NCBI GenBank assembly: GCA_016874755.1
Contig: VGTH01000018.1
Location: 36,666-100,665, forward strand
DNA: 64,000 nt
Reading direction: 5' to 3'
Source of the DNA: Deltaproteobacteria bacterium
GTDB lineage: Bacteria > Desulfobacterota > Binatia > UBA9968
The position numbers and the translations under genes were made by a program. Below, in pieces: positions 36,559-45,300 of this stretch. Position 1 is the stretch's first letter. Each line of letters begins with the position of its first letter. The notes beneath the pieces are model-generated. The model made no database searches. It was not told the origin of the DNA and saw nothing but the letters and a program-made list of their open reading frames with translations.

Positions 36559-36590
36559 CAACAGGGGCACGGCGTGCCGCGCCCCTGTTG
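36559..36590. repeat. GGGGCACGGCGTGCCGCGCCCC hairpin
   Basis: A 10-bp perfect stem CAACAGGGGC / GCCCCTGTTG with a second short stem GGC/GCC inside. It occupies the 5' leader of MFS copy 4. A related GGGGCACGG..CCGTGCCCC hairpin lies at 56661-56690. Confidence 0.6.
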
Positions 36591-36664
36591 TATAACGATT
36601 GTTCACTTGTCAGTAGCTTGCGCCAGTATGAAGTGCAAGCGGATTGGAAGAACGGCGGTGGAAA

Positions 36665-36700
36665 CAGAAGAGCCCGGCTCGTGGGAGCCGGGCTCTTCTG
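36665..36700. terminator. Strong 16-bp hairpin downstream of fccA
   Basis: CAGAAGAGCCCGGCTC and GAGCCGGGCTCTTCTG form a perfect 16-bp stem around a GTGG loop, about 100 bases past the cytochrome stop on the minus strand. TTTCC follows on that strand, so a terminator role is plausible although the U-tract is poor. A GGGCGGGTTTTAAACTCG, CCCCTAC repeat follows at 36713-36736. Confidence 0.55.
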
Positions 36701-36803
36701 CAGGTGGGTCGGAGGGCGGGTTTTAAACTCGCCCCTACATCCGGATTTTATTTTTGCGTTCTCTGCGTTCTTTGCGGTTAAATAATCCGAGCGGACCGCC
36801 AAA

Positions 36804-37409
36804 TTATTTCAACGTCGCGTAATAGGCTGCCAGGTCTTCGAAGTCGGGGCCTTCGAGTCCTTTGAAAATTCTTTTCTTCGCTTCTTCTAAACCGGCGTCA
36901 TCGAGCTTGCGCTTGTCGCTGCCGAACAACGCCATCTGCGCTTCCAGGAAGCCCCTCGGTTGGCCGCGCAGCGCGGGAATCACCCGCTCGTTTTCGCCGT
37001 CGCCTTTGGGGCCGTGGCAGGCGATGCATTGGGTTGCCAGGGTCTGGCCGCGGCTGAGCTTCTTCGGATCAATCTTAACGGAGAACGGCACAGGTTTTTT
37101 CTGGCTGGCGAAATATTCGGCGATCTCGTCGAGGCCGAATTGCAGCACGTATTTCGAGTAGGGCTCCATCTCAGGCGATGTCCGTTTGCCCTCGGCGTAA
37201 TCTTTGATCGCCTTCTTAAAATAGTTGGCGTTCATACCGGCGAGGATCGGCACGTGGTTGCCGGGCGCGTTGCCGGCAAAACCGTGGCAGGCACTGCAGA
37301 TGAGAGCTTTCTGTGCGCCGGGGGAGTCGAGCGGGCCGGCGGCGGACGGCGAAGCGGTAAGCGCAAGAACGAAAACAGCGAAGAGCCTTACTATTTGTAT
37401 TTTTTCCAT
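36804..37409 (-). CDS. fccA: Dihaem cytochrome c, sulfide dehydrogenase subunit (FccA-like)
   Basis: A 201-residue secreted cytochrome with a signal peptide to about residue 24 and two class I haem sites, CSACH at 38-42 and CIACH at 128-132, each with a downstream Met candidate (PILAGMN; QMALFG). Length and the two-domain pattern fit the cytochrome subunit of flavocytochrome c. The flavoprotein subunit lies directly upstream (37447-38691), 37 bases away on the same strand. It should pass electrons from sulfide oxidation to the respiratory chain. Confidence 0.87.
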   Translation of the reverse strand: MEKIQIVRLFAVFVLALTASPSAAGPLDSPGAQKALICSACHGFAGNAPGNHVPILAGMNANYFKKAIKDYAEGKRTSPEMEPYSKYVLQFGLDEIAEYFASQKKPVPFSVKIDPKKLSRGQTLATQCIACHGPKGDGENERVIPALRGQPRGFLEAQMALFGSDKRKLDDAGLEEAKKRIFKGLEGPDFEDLAAYYATLK

Positions 37410-37446
37410 GATTAAGGTCCTGTTTTTCAGGCATCCCCACTTCTTC

Positions 37447-38691
37447 TCATCCCAAAATGTCGTTCCAGATGCTCGTGCGCCAGGCGAGCGAATTGTCGGC
37501 GACGGCGGTGCTTTTGCCCGGGGTGAGTTTTTGTTCGATCTGGACGACCTTGCCGTTTTCGATTTTGTAAGCGTTCACCACCGCAATGGCTTCCTTGTCG
37601 CTGACCCAACTGTAGCAAGTGTTACCCGGCGCGATTTCGGGCGGCGTTTTGCCGTTCAACGAACTAACGACCGCGGTGGCGCAGATTTTCCCCATGGCGT
37701 TGGCGACGTTGCCTGACTTGGGCACCGGCAAACCGATGGTCGCGTCGCCGATGACGTGGATGCTTTTCTGCTTCACCGATTCGTAAGTCACGTGATCGAC
37801 TTCGCACCAGCGTTTGTCACCGCCGACCAGATCGGCGTCGACGGCGATGGCGCCGGCGCGCTGCGGCGGGATGACGTTGACGACGTCGTATTTCACTTTG
37901 TCGCCGGTTTCGGTGGTGACTTCCTTGGCGCCGACGTCGATCTTTTCGACTTTTTGCGATGGGCGGTAGTCGATGTGCGCCTCGTAGTCTTTGAACACGG
38001 CTTTGAATAGGCCGGTCTTGGAAACGATGTCCTTATTGGCATCGAGGACGATCAGTTTCGATTTGGGTTTCTTGGTTTTCAAAAACCAGCCGATCATCGA
38101 GGCGCGCTCGTAGGGGCCCGGTGGGCAGCGGTAAGCGACCGGAGGCACGGTCATGACGACGATGCCGCCGTCCGGCATGGCGGCGAGTTGTTGTGCCAGC
38201 TGCACGGTCTGCGGTCCAGCCTTCCAGGCGTGTAGCACTTTGTCCTTCGCTTGCTCCAAGCCTTCGACTTGATCCCACTGAAAATCGATGCCGGGCGACA
38301 CGATCAAGCGATCGTATTCAAGCGCATCGTTGCCAACGCGCACGCGCTTGCGATCGGCATCGATGGCCGTCGCTGCCTGGTGGCGGATGCGCACGCCTTG
38401 TTTGGCTAGCCGGCTGTAGTTGAGCGTGAGATTTTTCAGCGATTCCACACCGGCCAGCACCAGATTGCTGAACGGGCAAGAGACGAACTCTTTGTTCGGC
38501 TCCAGTAGTGTGACTTCAATCGACGGGTCAGTTAGCCGCACATACTTTGCCGCCGTGGCGCCACCCCAGCCACCGCCGATGACGACCACTCTGCGGCGCG
38601 CCTGCCCGAAGACTGGCACTGGCAACGCGCCCAGCGCCGCGACGCTCACACCACCGACTTGCAGAAATCGACGACGCGAAATGGGATTCAT
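37447..38691 (-). CDS. fccB: Flavocytochrome c sulfide dehydrogenase, flavoprotein subunit
   Basis: A 414-residue FAD protein exported by the Tat route (SRRRFLQVGG near the N-terminus). The FAD motif is VVVIGGGWGGATAAKYV near residue 36; the redox cysteines are expected around CPFSNLVL and CPPGPYER; a second NAD(P)-like fold and the C-terminal family domain (NTCYSWVSDKEA) follow. Sequence and neighbourhood fit FccB/SoxF, oxidising sulfide to sulfur. ATG 38691 was preferred over 38703 because GGAGAG precedes it. Confidence 0.88.
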   Translation of the reverse strand: MNPISRRRFLQVGGVSVAALGALPVPVFGQARRRVVVIGGGWGGATAAKYVRLTDPSIEVTLLEPNKEFVSCPFSNLVLAGVESLKNLTLNYSRLAKQGVRIRHQAATAIDADRKRVRVGNDALEYDRLIVSPGIDFQWDQVEGLEQAKDKVLHAWKAGPQTVQLAQQLAAMPDGGIVVMTVPPVAYRCPPGPYERASMIGWFLKTKKPKSKLIVLDANKDIVSKTGLFKAVFKDYEAHIDYRPSQKVEKIDVGAKEVTTETGDKVKYDVVNVIPPQRAGAIAVDADLVGGDKRWCEVDHVTYESVKQKSIHVIGDATIGLPVPKSGNVANAMGKICATAVVSSLNGKTPPEIAPGNTCYSWVSDKEAIAVVNAYKIENGKVVQIEQKLTPGKSTAVADNSLAWRTSIWNDILG

Positions 38692-38817
38692 AAAGCTCTC
38701 CATGGCTTTCAGGAAATCTGAGCGTGAATAACGGAACGGCGTGAGTAAGTCAAGCAGTTTCTGAGTTAACTGATTTAGTTGGTCGGTTTTGAGCGAAAAG
38801 AATTCGATTACCAGCGC

Positions 38818-39663
38818 CTATGATTTCGCTCCGATCAGATTGTAAGCCACGACCGGCCGCGCCAGGCCTTTGAGTTGCAGTTCTTCGATTGCTTCAGCGG
38901 AGAACTTTGTTTCCAGCCGGCTCATGGTTTTTTGATCGGTGAGTATCTGCCCGCCCTTGGCTTCGGCGCAGAGCCGCGCGGCGAGATTCGGCAAATTGCC
39001 GATGCTGCTATAGTCCATGCGACCCTCGAAGCCGATGGTTCCCAAGGTCGCGTAACCGCTTGCCAAACCAACGCCAAGATCGAGATTGTAACCGCGTTTT
39101 GACCACATCTCGCGCAACTGTTTGACGCGCTCGCGCATGTCGAGGGCCATGCAAGCGGCTTTTTCGCTGTGGTCGGCACAGGGTAGCGGGTCATTGAAAA
39201 TCACCACAATGCCGTCGCCGACGAAGCGCTCCAGAGTTCCTTCGAATTTGAAAACCAATCTGCCCATCTCGCTGTGATAGTCGCGCAAAAAATCCATGAC
39301 TTCCTCCGGTTCGGCCGTGTCGGAGAAAGCCGTAAAGCCGCGTAGATCGAGAAACACAATGGTGATCTCGCGGCGGTGGGTTTTGAACAGGTCCTCCTCT
39401 GCGCTCAGAATCGTCTCGGCGATCTGCGGCGAGAGATATCGTTTTAGCCGGCCCATGCGCTGAATTTCTTCGACCTGCGCATTGACCTTGCCAGTCAGTG
39501 TCCGGTTCCACTCTTCCAACTGATCGTGCAGCTCTTTGATGCGCAGCATCGCGCGCACCCGGGCGAGCAGCTCGAAGGAATCGAAGGGTTTGGTGACGTA
39601 ATCGTCGGCGCCGGCGTCGAGACCGGCGACTTTGTCCTCCTGGGTCGCCTTGGCGGTTAATTG
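38818..39663 (-). pseudogene. Response regulator - adenylate/guanylate cyclase, 5' end lost
   Basis: From about 39663 the minus strand encodes the second half of a receiver domain ([20 protein letters not shown] then YVTKPF), a coiled-coil linker, and a complete class III cyclase domain: metal Asp in [13 protein letters not shown] and in [12 protein letters not shown], then GIASGYA-like [10 protein letters not shown] and the C-terminal [13 protein letters not shown]. The receiver's first half is missing and the upstream sequence belongs to another gene in a different frame, so there is no true start. An internal ATG could still yield the cyclase domain. cAMP versus cGMP specificity cannot be told. 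Confidence 0.75.
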
Positions 39664-39671
39664 GTTTGCAG

Positions 39672-40415
39672 CTATACGGCGAGGTCGCCGATCTCGTCGA
39701 GAAAGACCGTGCCACCCTGGGCCAGCTCCAGCTTGCCTTTTTTCTGCTGATGGGCGCCGGTGAAGGCGCCTTTCTCGTGGCCGAATAGCTCGCTTTCCAA
39801 CAAGTCTTTGGCCAACCCGGCACAGTTGATGGCGACGAATGGTTTCGCTTTGCGCTCGCTCCATTCATGGATCGAGCGGGCAAACAGCTCCTTGCCCGTG
39901 CCGCTTTCGCCGAGCAGCAAAACCGTCGTCTTGCTCGTGGCGGCTTTTCTGGCTTCTTCGACGATGGCGTGCATCGCGGCGCTCTGGCCGGCGACCAGCC
40001 GGTGGCGTCCGCCGAGCTCTGCGCTGAGGAGCTCGACGTTGGTTTTTAGCTGGGCGCGCTCCAGCGCTTTCTGAACCACCACCGCGAGATGATCGGGGTC
40101 GAAGGGCTTGGCGATGAAGTCATCGGCGCCGGCTTTGATCGCTTCGACGGCGCGCTCGACGCTGCCATGGGCGGTGACGATGACCACCGGCAAATCGGCA
40201 TGCGTGCGCCGCAACGTCCGCAGCACTTCGACGCCGTTTATATCGGGCAATTGGTAGTGGAGCAGCACCAGTGCCGGCTCGCTGTGTTCGAGCCGCGCCA
40301 GCGCTTGGGCGCCGTTGGTGGCACGCTCGCTCGTATGACCAAGATCGGCGAGTTCCTGCTCGAGCAGATCGAGGTTGAACGGCTCGTCGTCGACGATGAG
40401 AATTTTCGCCGCCAT
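39672..40415 (-). pseudogene. Truncated NtrC-type sigma-54 response regulator
   Basis: A receiver domain (residues 1-120) is followed by the first half of a sigma-54 AAA+ domain with Walker A GESGTGKE near 172 and the sigma-54 loop GAFTGA near 219, ending at [10 protein letters not shown] (residue 247) with TAG. The next codons read LQT, as expected for an intact protein, then the sequence jumps into the cyclase gene. The phospho-acceptor position is His53 (LVLLHYQLP), not Asp. The lost phosphosite, early stop and missing Fis domain together indicate a decayed gene. It starts 9 bases after the transporter stop. Confidence 0.8.
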
Positions 40416-40424
40416 GGTTTTGTT

Positions 40425-43061
40425 TTAATTCATCAAACCCAGGTAGCGCCAGTAGGGAATCGCCAGCAGCAGCGCGACGATGTACGCAATGGCATAAAAA
40501 ATATTGATGCGGCACATGAGCGGGTAGGAAAAGCCTTTGCCCTCGGTGGTGGAAAAGGCGAGCGTGTGCCAATCGATTTGAAAACGAAAAAACCAGACCT
40601 CGGAGGCGATCAAGATGATCATCGCGATGACCCAGGGACTCATGCCGACGTCAATCGCCAGCGGCAAAAGCGCGACGCAGAGAGTGACGACGGCAAGAAA
40701 GCTGGTGAAGACCAGCTTGAGTAGATAGGTGAGCAAGGCAATAACAATGAAAAACCACATGGGTTGATCGAAGAACGGCAAAATCAACGGCGACACGGCC
40801 TCCACCAGCCACAAGTCGATCTTGGCTTGTTTCATCAGCACCGGCAGGCTCAGGGTTACGCCCATATGGATCAGAAGTCCCCAGTCGATGCCCTCGTAGA
40901 GCATCTTTTTGTTGAGAGTCTTCGTGTTGATGAGGACGGCCAGGGAGATGATGGCGACCCACGCGCCATCGACGCCGTGATAAGGGACGGTGAGCCAGCC
41001 CGTGATCGTAAAAACCAACACCGCAAGACTAATCCATTCGTGGTGTGACAGACGGCCCAAGATATCGAGCTGGGTCTGGACCATCTTGTAAGAGATATTC
41101 GGCTGGGTTTCCGGTCGATAGAGGATCACCGTCACTGCAAGAATAAGCACGACGACGACCAGTGTCGGCGGCAATGCGGCGATAAACCAGTAGCCCCAGC
41201 TAAATTGTTCTCGCACGTCGGGCGGGAGCAGACCCCAGGCAATCAGGCTGGTCGTCGAGCCGGTTAGGAACAAAAATCCCAATTGACCGAGCCCCAGGAA
41301 ACTAGCGGCGAACAATCCGGTGGACGCGGTGGAGGGCGTCTTGTAGCCGAGACTCTCGGAAAGGTTAATCAACATTTGGCTGATGATCATGGTGCGCGCG
41401 CTCTGCTGCGGGATCAATGCCATCACCACTACGCCCATGATGCCGGTGGCGACAATTTGCCAGTGAAAACTCAGAGGAAAGAGCCGCACGAGATGGAGCG
41501 ACATGCGATAAAATAAACCGCATCTTGTGATCGCCACGCCGAGTCCTAAGACGCCCAGGGTCATGAACCAAGTGGTGCTGGCAAAGCCGCCCATCACCGT
41601 GGTGGCGGAATCGAGCTTGGTCAAGATGGCGATCATGGCGAAGGCCAGCGCCACGCCGTAGTCGGGCAACGAGTCGAACACCCAGAAGATGAGCGTCGCG
41701 GCAATCAAGCCCAAGAGCTGCGTGCCCGACGGCTCCAGGCCGATGTCCGGTTGCCAAAACCACAACCAGCCGCCCACGGCCAGACCCAGAATGTCGCCAA
41801 GCCATTGGTTGCGTTGCCGCGACTTAAGAAGTGCGGTGGAAAACTGCCACGCGTGGGAACTCTCATCACGGCTGTCTTGACGATCCTTAAACCTCGCCGG
41901 TAATGCCTGTGCAGTGGCCGAGTAGTCGGCGGCGGCGAGGTTGCCATCCGCCAAGCTCAAGGCGCTGCGCAGTTGGGCAATCGCTTGGCCGTATTCTTTG
42001 CGGCGCGCTAAAGTCTCGGCGATGCGCTGGAAATTGGTGACCGCCTCACCAGTGACGGCCCGCTGCGCGAGAACTTCTTGATAGAACCGAAACGCCCCGG
42101 CAAGATCGCCCAACTGAATCAGCATGTCGCCCCTGAGGTTGGCCAGTGCCGTATCCGCGATGAAATGCTCGCGTGGAACGTGTTCGAGGATATTTTTTGT
42201 GAACAGCGCGGCGCTGGCCAGCGTCTCGTTGCGTTGGCCCTTTAGTACGCGAATGACTTCAGGCCAATCCTCTATTTCGCCAGCGTGCCGGATTGCCTGT
42301 TGCCAATCGCCGAGAGCGGCGTAGCGCTTGGCGAACTCCGCGTGCAGCCGCCGCTCGGTATCGCCGCCGTCGATGGTGCGTAGCTTCTCATGAAGAAAAT
42401 CTTTGAAGAAACTATGAAATTCGAGGCGGCCGTTGGCGAGCTGACGCAGCAATGGCGATTGCCCATTACGCAGATCGGCCAGGGTGTGGGCCGCACTCTC
42501 CGACTGAAACAGGTGCCCCACCGTGGCATCGTCCATCGCGTGCAGCAGCACCGCATGGCGCAAGAACTCTTGCCGCTTGGGCTCATGGCCGTGGTAAAAC
42601 TCTTCGGCCAGCGAATTGAACGCCTCGCGCCCGGTGGAGTATTGCCGGTCGACGTAGGAGAGTCGCTTACTGAGCGTTGCGCAGAATTGCAGCAGCCAGG
42701 TGGGGTCTTTTTTGATGAGCTCGTCCCAATCTTCACGCGAGAGGCGCCATAGCGTAGCGTCTTTGATCGCGACAATCGTTGCCGAGCGCGGCTCGCCGGA
42801 CATCAGGGCCATTTCGCCGAACCAGTCCCGTGGGCCCAGCACGGCAACGGTTTCCGAGTTGCCGGCGCCGCTGTCAACGACGACTTGCACGGTGCCGGCT
42901 TGGATCAGGTAGAAAGCATCGCCCTGGTCACCCTGGCGAAAAATGGTCACGCCTGCGGCAAAGCTGCGCTCTTCCATCTTGCCCAGGATTTTGGCGACGT
43001 CTTCGCGCGGTAGACTGGAGAAGATCGGGATATTGCGGATGGTGTCGGCTTGCAGGTCCAT
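40425..43061 (-). CDS. cNMP-binding / MalT-like arm / SLC13-type permease fusion
   Basis: A single 878-residue chain with three parts. Residues about 10-125 form a cyclic-nucleotide-binding domain with an intact phosphate-binding cassette (FGEMALMSGEPRSA near 83-96). Residues about 130-390 resemble the winged-helix and TPR arm of MalT/LuxR-type STAND proteins (LEFHSFFKDFLHEKLR; RRLHAEFAKRYAALGDWQQA) but without their ATPase. Residues about 415-878 are a polytopic anion permease of SLC13/DASS type (LTGSTTSLIAWGLLP). It is expected in the inner membrane with a cytosolic sensor. It lies 5 bases after the upstream binding-protein gene and directly before two regulators. Substrate unknown; sulfate-like anions are a guess from context. 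Confidence 0.8.
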   Translation of the reverse strand: MDLQADTIRNIPIFSSLPREDVAKILGKMEERSFAAGVTIFRQGDQGDAFYLIQAGTVQVVVDSGAGNSETVAVLGPRDWFGEMALMSGEPRSATIVAIKDATLWRLSREDWDELIKKDPTWLLQFCATLSKRLSYVDRQYSTGREAFNSLAEEFYHGHEPKRQEFLRHAVLLHAMDDATVGHLFQSESAAHTLADLRNGQSPLLRQLANGRLEFHSFFKDFLHEKLRTIDGGDTERRLHAEFAKRYAALGDWQQAIRHAGEIEDWPEVIRVLKGQRNETLASAALFTKNILEHVPREHFIADTALANLRGDMLIQLGDLAGAFRFYQEVLAQRAVTGEAVTNFQRIAETLARRKEYGQAIAQLRSALSLADGNLAAADYSATAQALPARFKDRQDSRDESSHAWQFSTALLKSRQRNQWLGDILGLAVGGWLWFWQPDIGLEPSGTQLLGLIAATLIFWVFDSLPDYGVALAFAMIAILTKLDSATTVMGGFASTTWFMTLGVLGLGVAITRCGLFYRMSLHLVRLFPLSFHWQIVATGIMGVVVMALIPQQSARTMIISQMLINLSESLGYKTPSTASTGLFAASFLGLGQLGFLFLTGSTTSLIAWGLLPPDVREQFSWGYWFIAALPPTLVVVVLILAVTVILYRPETQPNISYKMVQTQLDILGRLSHHEWISLAVLVFTITGWLTVPYHGVDGAWVAIISLAVLINTKTLNKKMLYEGIDWGLLIHMGVTLSLPVLMKQAKIDLWLVEAVSPLILPFFDQPMWFFIVIALLTYLLKLVFTSFLAVVTLCVALLPLAIDVGMSPWVIAMIILIASEVWFFRFQIDWHTLAFSTTEGKGFSYPLMCRINIFYAIAYIVALLLAIPYWRYLGLMN

Positions 43062-43066
43062 GAATG

Positions 43067-44074
43067 TCAGCGAATCACTTTGTCAGCGCGCTTGAGCAGC
43101 TGCGGCGCTAGCTTCAAGCCAATATAGTTGGCGTTGCGATAGTTGACGATGAGCTCGAATTTCTCCGCGCGCTCGATGGCCGCGAGGGCGCTCTTGGGGT
43201 TACTAAGGATCGCACCGACGATGGCTCCTGCGCGCCGCCCCATTTCCAAATAGCTTGGCCCATAAGCGGCGGTGGCACCGGCGATGGCCCAGGACTCTTC
43301 GTTGAACATACTCGGTAGTTTTTTTCGCCGCGCGTTGGCGAAGATAAACTCGCTCTCGCCTTCGACCAAATCGTCGGGGACGTGAAACAGCGCAGCGCCA
43401 GGGGCGACAGCCATGCCGGTGAAACTGGTTTTCAGCTCGTCGGCCGATTTGATGCCGCGCTCAATGACCGGGATAGCGAGTTTTTTTGCGGCACTTTGCG
43501 CCGCCGTGAAATTGGCGCGCGAAAAAGCGTTATTGCTGTCGAAGAAGATGTGCGCCTCGCGCAGCTCGGGCATGAGCTCTTTGAGCAGGCTCATGCGCTT
43601 GTCGACCTTCTCCATGGCGTAGGCGGCGACACCGGTCAGGTTGGCGCTGCGCTCATGTGGCGCTTTGATCATGCCCGCGGAGCCAGGGTCGCCGGGATGG
43701 ACGAACACAATTGGCAGCGTGCTAGTCGCCGCGGCGGCGACGGTGCTGGCGCGGGTGCCGGTGGTAAAGATCACGTCGACTTTGCGTGCGACCAGCTCGG
43801 CGGCTGCGGCCGGCAATGCCGCGCGGTCGCCTTTGGCGTTGCGCGTTTCCAAGATCAGGTTTTGGCGCTCGACGTAGCCGAGCTTTTTCAGGCTTTCGTT
43901 CAAACCCTTGAGCGCTTGCGATTGCGCCCGCCCCAGCTCGGGCAGCAAGACGCCCACACGCGCTGTCTGTGCCGCCGCGGCTGGGCAGACTGCGGTCAGG
44001 AAAAGTAGCGACACAAGGACAATGGGCGCGGGGCGGCGCGGCAATCTGCAGTCGGCGATCGGGGCATCGGTCAT
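43067..44074 (-). CDS. Periplasmic binding protein, ABC_sub_bind (COG2984) family
   Basis: A 335-residue secreted protein. ATG 44074 was chosen because the frame upstream runs through an inverted repeat; from 44074 a signal sequence follows (APIVLVSLLFLTAVCPAAAA). Family features are RVGVLLPELGRAQSQALKGL near residue 40 and PIVFVHPGDPGSAG near 130. Members bind tryptophan, tyrosine or other small solutes. No ABC ATPase or permease is present; the next gene, 5 bases on, is the SLC13 fusion, so it may act as its receptor or as a sensor. Confidence 0.83.
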   Translation of the reverse strand: MTDAPIADCRLPRRPAPIVLVSLLFLTAVCPAAAAQTARVGVLLPELGRAQSQALKGLNESLKKLGYVERQNLILETRNAKGDRAALPAAAAELVARKVDVIFTTGTRASTVAAAATSTLPIVFVHPGDPGSAGMIKAPHERSANLTGVAAYAMEKVDKRMSLLKELMPELREAHIFFDSNNAFSRANFTAAQSAAKKLAIPVIERGIKSADELKTSFTGMAVAPGAALFHVPDDLVEGESEFIFANARRKKLPSMFNEESWAIAGATAAYGPSYLEMGRRAGAIVGAILSNPKSALAAIERAEKFELIVNYRNANYIGLKLAPQLLKRADKVIR

Positions 44075-44101
44075 GTCGGGGACCCTTCTCGTGGGCGAAT
44101 A

Positions 44102-44224
44102 CTTCTGAAAAACCCAAGAATGTTTCGACGGGCTCAGCATAAACGGACTGTTCATGCACGTTTTCAGCTCCGACTCCGTTCGTCCTGAGCCTGTCGAAGG
44201 ACTCCGGATGGGTTTTTCAGAAGA
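44102..44224. repeat. Long inverted repeat with TTCGACAGGCTCAGG core
   Basis: Left arm CTTCTGAAAAACCCAAGAAT, GTTTCGACGGGCTCAGC, ATAAACGGA is mirrored by TCCGTTCGTCCTGAGCC, TGTCGAAGGACTCCG, GATGGGTTTTTCAGAAG. The arms are about 45-50 bases with a 25-base centre. It lies in the gap between the divergent binding-protein and soxY genes and could influence both leaders. Confidence 0.75.
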
Positions 44225-44319
44225 ATCGTAGCGAATACGTGTATAACGCCATTCTCTGGCGCGCTTCAAGCAGGCCATGAGTTGAAGCGCTGTGGTCGAT
44301 CGTCTAGATTAATCAGGTC

Positions 44320-44835
44320 GTGAACGAGGGCAACGCTAGACGGAGTTTCTTGAAACTCACCGGTGGATTGGTCGCAGGCCTGACACTGGCTGATTATTCC
44401 ATCTTGAGTCGCCAGGCGGCGGCGCAGACGAGCGCGCCAGGTTTACCGCTGCCGGATGAGCCGGTCGAAGCGACGTTAAAACGGTTGTTTGGCAATCGCA
44501 CGCCGCAGCGCGGCGATGACAAGATCAAGCTGGAGCTGCCGCAAATCGCCGAAGATGGCGGCAACGTGGCGATGACCATCGACTCGAGTTTGCCAGTGAG
44601 CGGCGCAAGTCAGGTCAGTAACATCTATATCCTTTCGGACAAGAATCGCCGCCCGCTGATCGCCAAATTTTCCTTCACGCCCGAGTCGGGCAGGGCGTTT
44701 GTGGCGACCAGCATTCGCCTGGCAACGACCACGGACGTGCGCGCGATCGTGGAAATGAACGACGGCGCGTTGTACGCGGTCAGTAAGCATGTGCGTGTGA
44801 CCATCAGCGGCTGCGATTTGCCGCCGCAAAGCTGA
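44320..44835 (+). CDS. soxY: Sulfur carrier subunit SoxY, atypical C-terminus
   Basis: A 171-residue periplasmic carrier with a Tat-type signal (ARRSFLKLTGGLVAG). It should bind sulfur intermediates on a C-terminal cysteine together with SoxZ. Normally the protein ends in GGCGG; here Cys165 sits in VTISGCDLPPQS, followed by six residues, so the swinging arm is altered. The start is GTG 44320. SoxZ follows after 67 bases; SoxB, SoxAX and SoxCD are not in the window. Confidence 0.85.
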   Translation: MNEGNARRSFLKLTGGLVAGLTLADYSILSRQAAAQTSAPGLPLPDEPVEATLKRLFGNRTPQRGDDKIKLELPQIAEDGGNVAMTIDSSLPVSGASQVSNIYILSDKNRRPLIAKFSFTPESGRAFVATSIRLATTTDVRAIVEMNDGALYAVSKHVRVTISGCDLPPQS

Positions 44836-44902
44836 TCCCTCGATACGCGACCCCTAGGTCGCGACTCGGGACTAGCGGGGAAATGATTCAGAGAGCTGAC
44901 AT

Positions 44903-45235
44903 ATGGCCGAAGCCGGGAGAGTGAGCATTCGGTTGCCGTCGTCGATCAAAGCGGGCGACGTCATTCGCGTGCGCACGCTGGTGATTCATCCAATGGAGAT
45001 CGTCCAGCGCGACAAGCAAGGGAAGATCATCGCACGCAACTACAGCTTTATTCTATCGATGAGCGCGGCCTTCAATGGCAAGGAAGTATTCCGCACCGAG
45101 TTGACCCAGGGCATCAGCCAGAATCCCAGTATTACTTTCCCTCTGAAAGCTGACAAACCGGGGAAATTGACCGTCACGTTTGCCGATACGATGGGAAAAA
45201 CCTTCGAAGGGAGTGCTGAGATCAAGTTTGTTTAG
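44903..45235 (+). CDS. soxZ: Sulfur carrier partner SoxZ
   Basis: A 110-residue SoxZ with the conserved KAGDVIRVRTLVIHPME near residues 16-32 and an Ig-like fold to FEGSAEIKFV. It has no signal peptide, as usual: it is exported as a complex with SoxY. The 67-base gap from soxY has a small GCGACC..GGTCGC hairpin at 44857-44872. A CAGGGCGACC..GGTCGCCCCTAC hairpin repeat follows at 45246-45270. Confidence 0.9.
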   Translation: MAEAGRVSIRLPSSIKAGDVIRVRTLVIHPMEIVQRDKQGKIIARNYSFILSMSAAFNGKEVFRTELTQGISQNPSITFPLKADKPGKLTVTFADTMGKTFEGSAEIKFV

Positions 45236-45300
45236 CCCTCGCCCCAGGGCGACCAGCCGGTCGCCCCTACAGGCAGCCGCCGGATCAACCTAAACTCTCC

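Noticed and set aside
39672..39864. N-terminal extension joining the cyclase frame to sequence under the sigma-54 regulator
   Set aside because: These residues are an out-of-frame reading of the sigma-54 gene (very Arg-rich), so the long cyclase frame has no real 5' end there.
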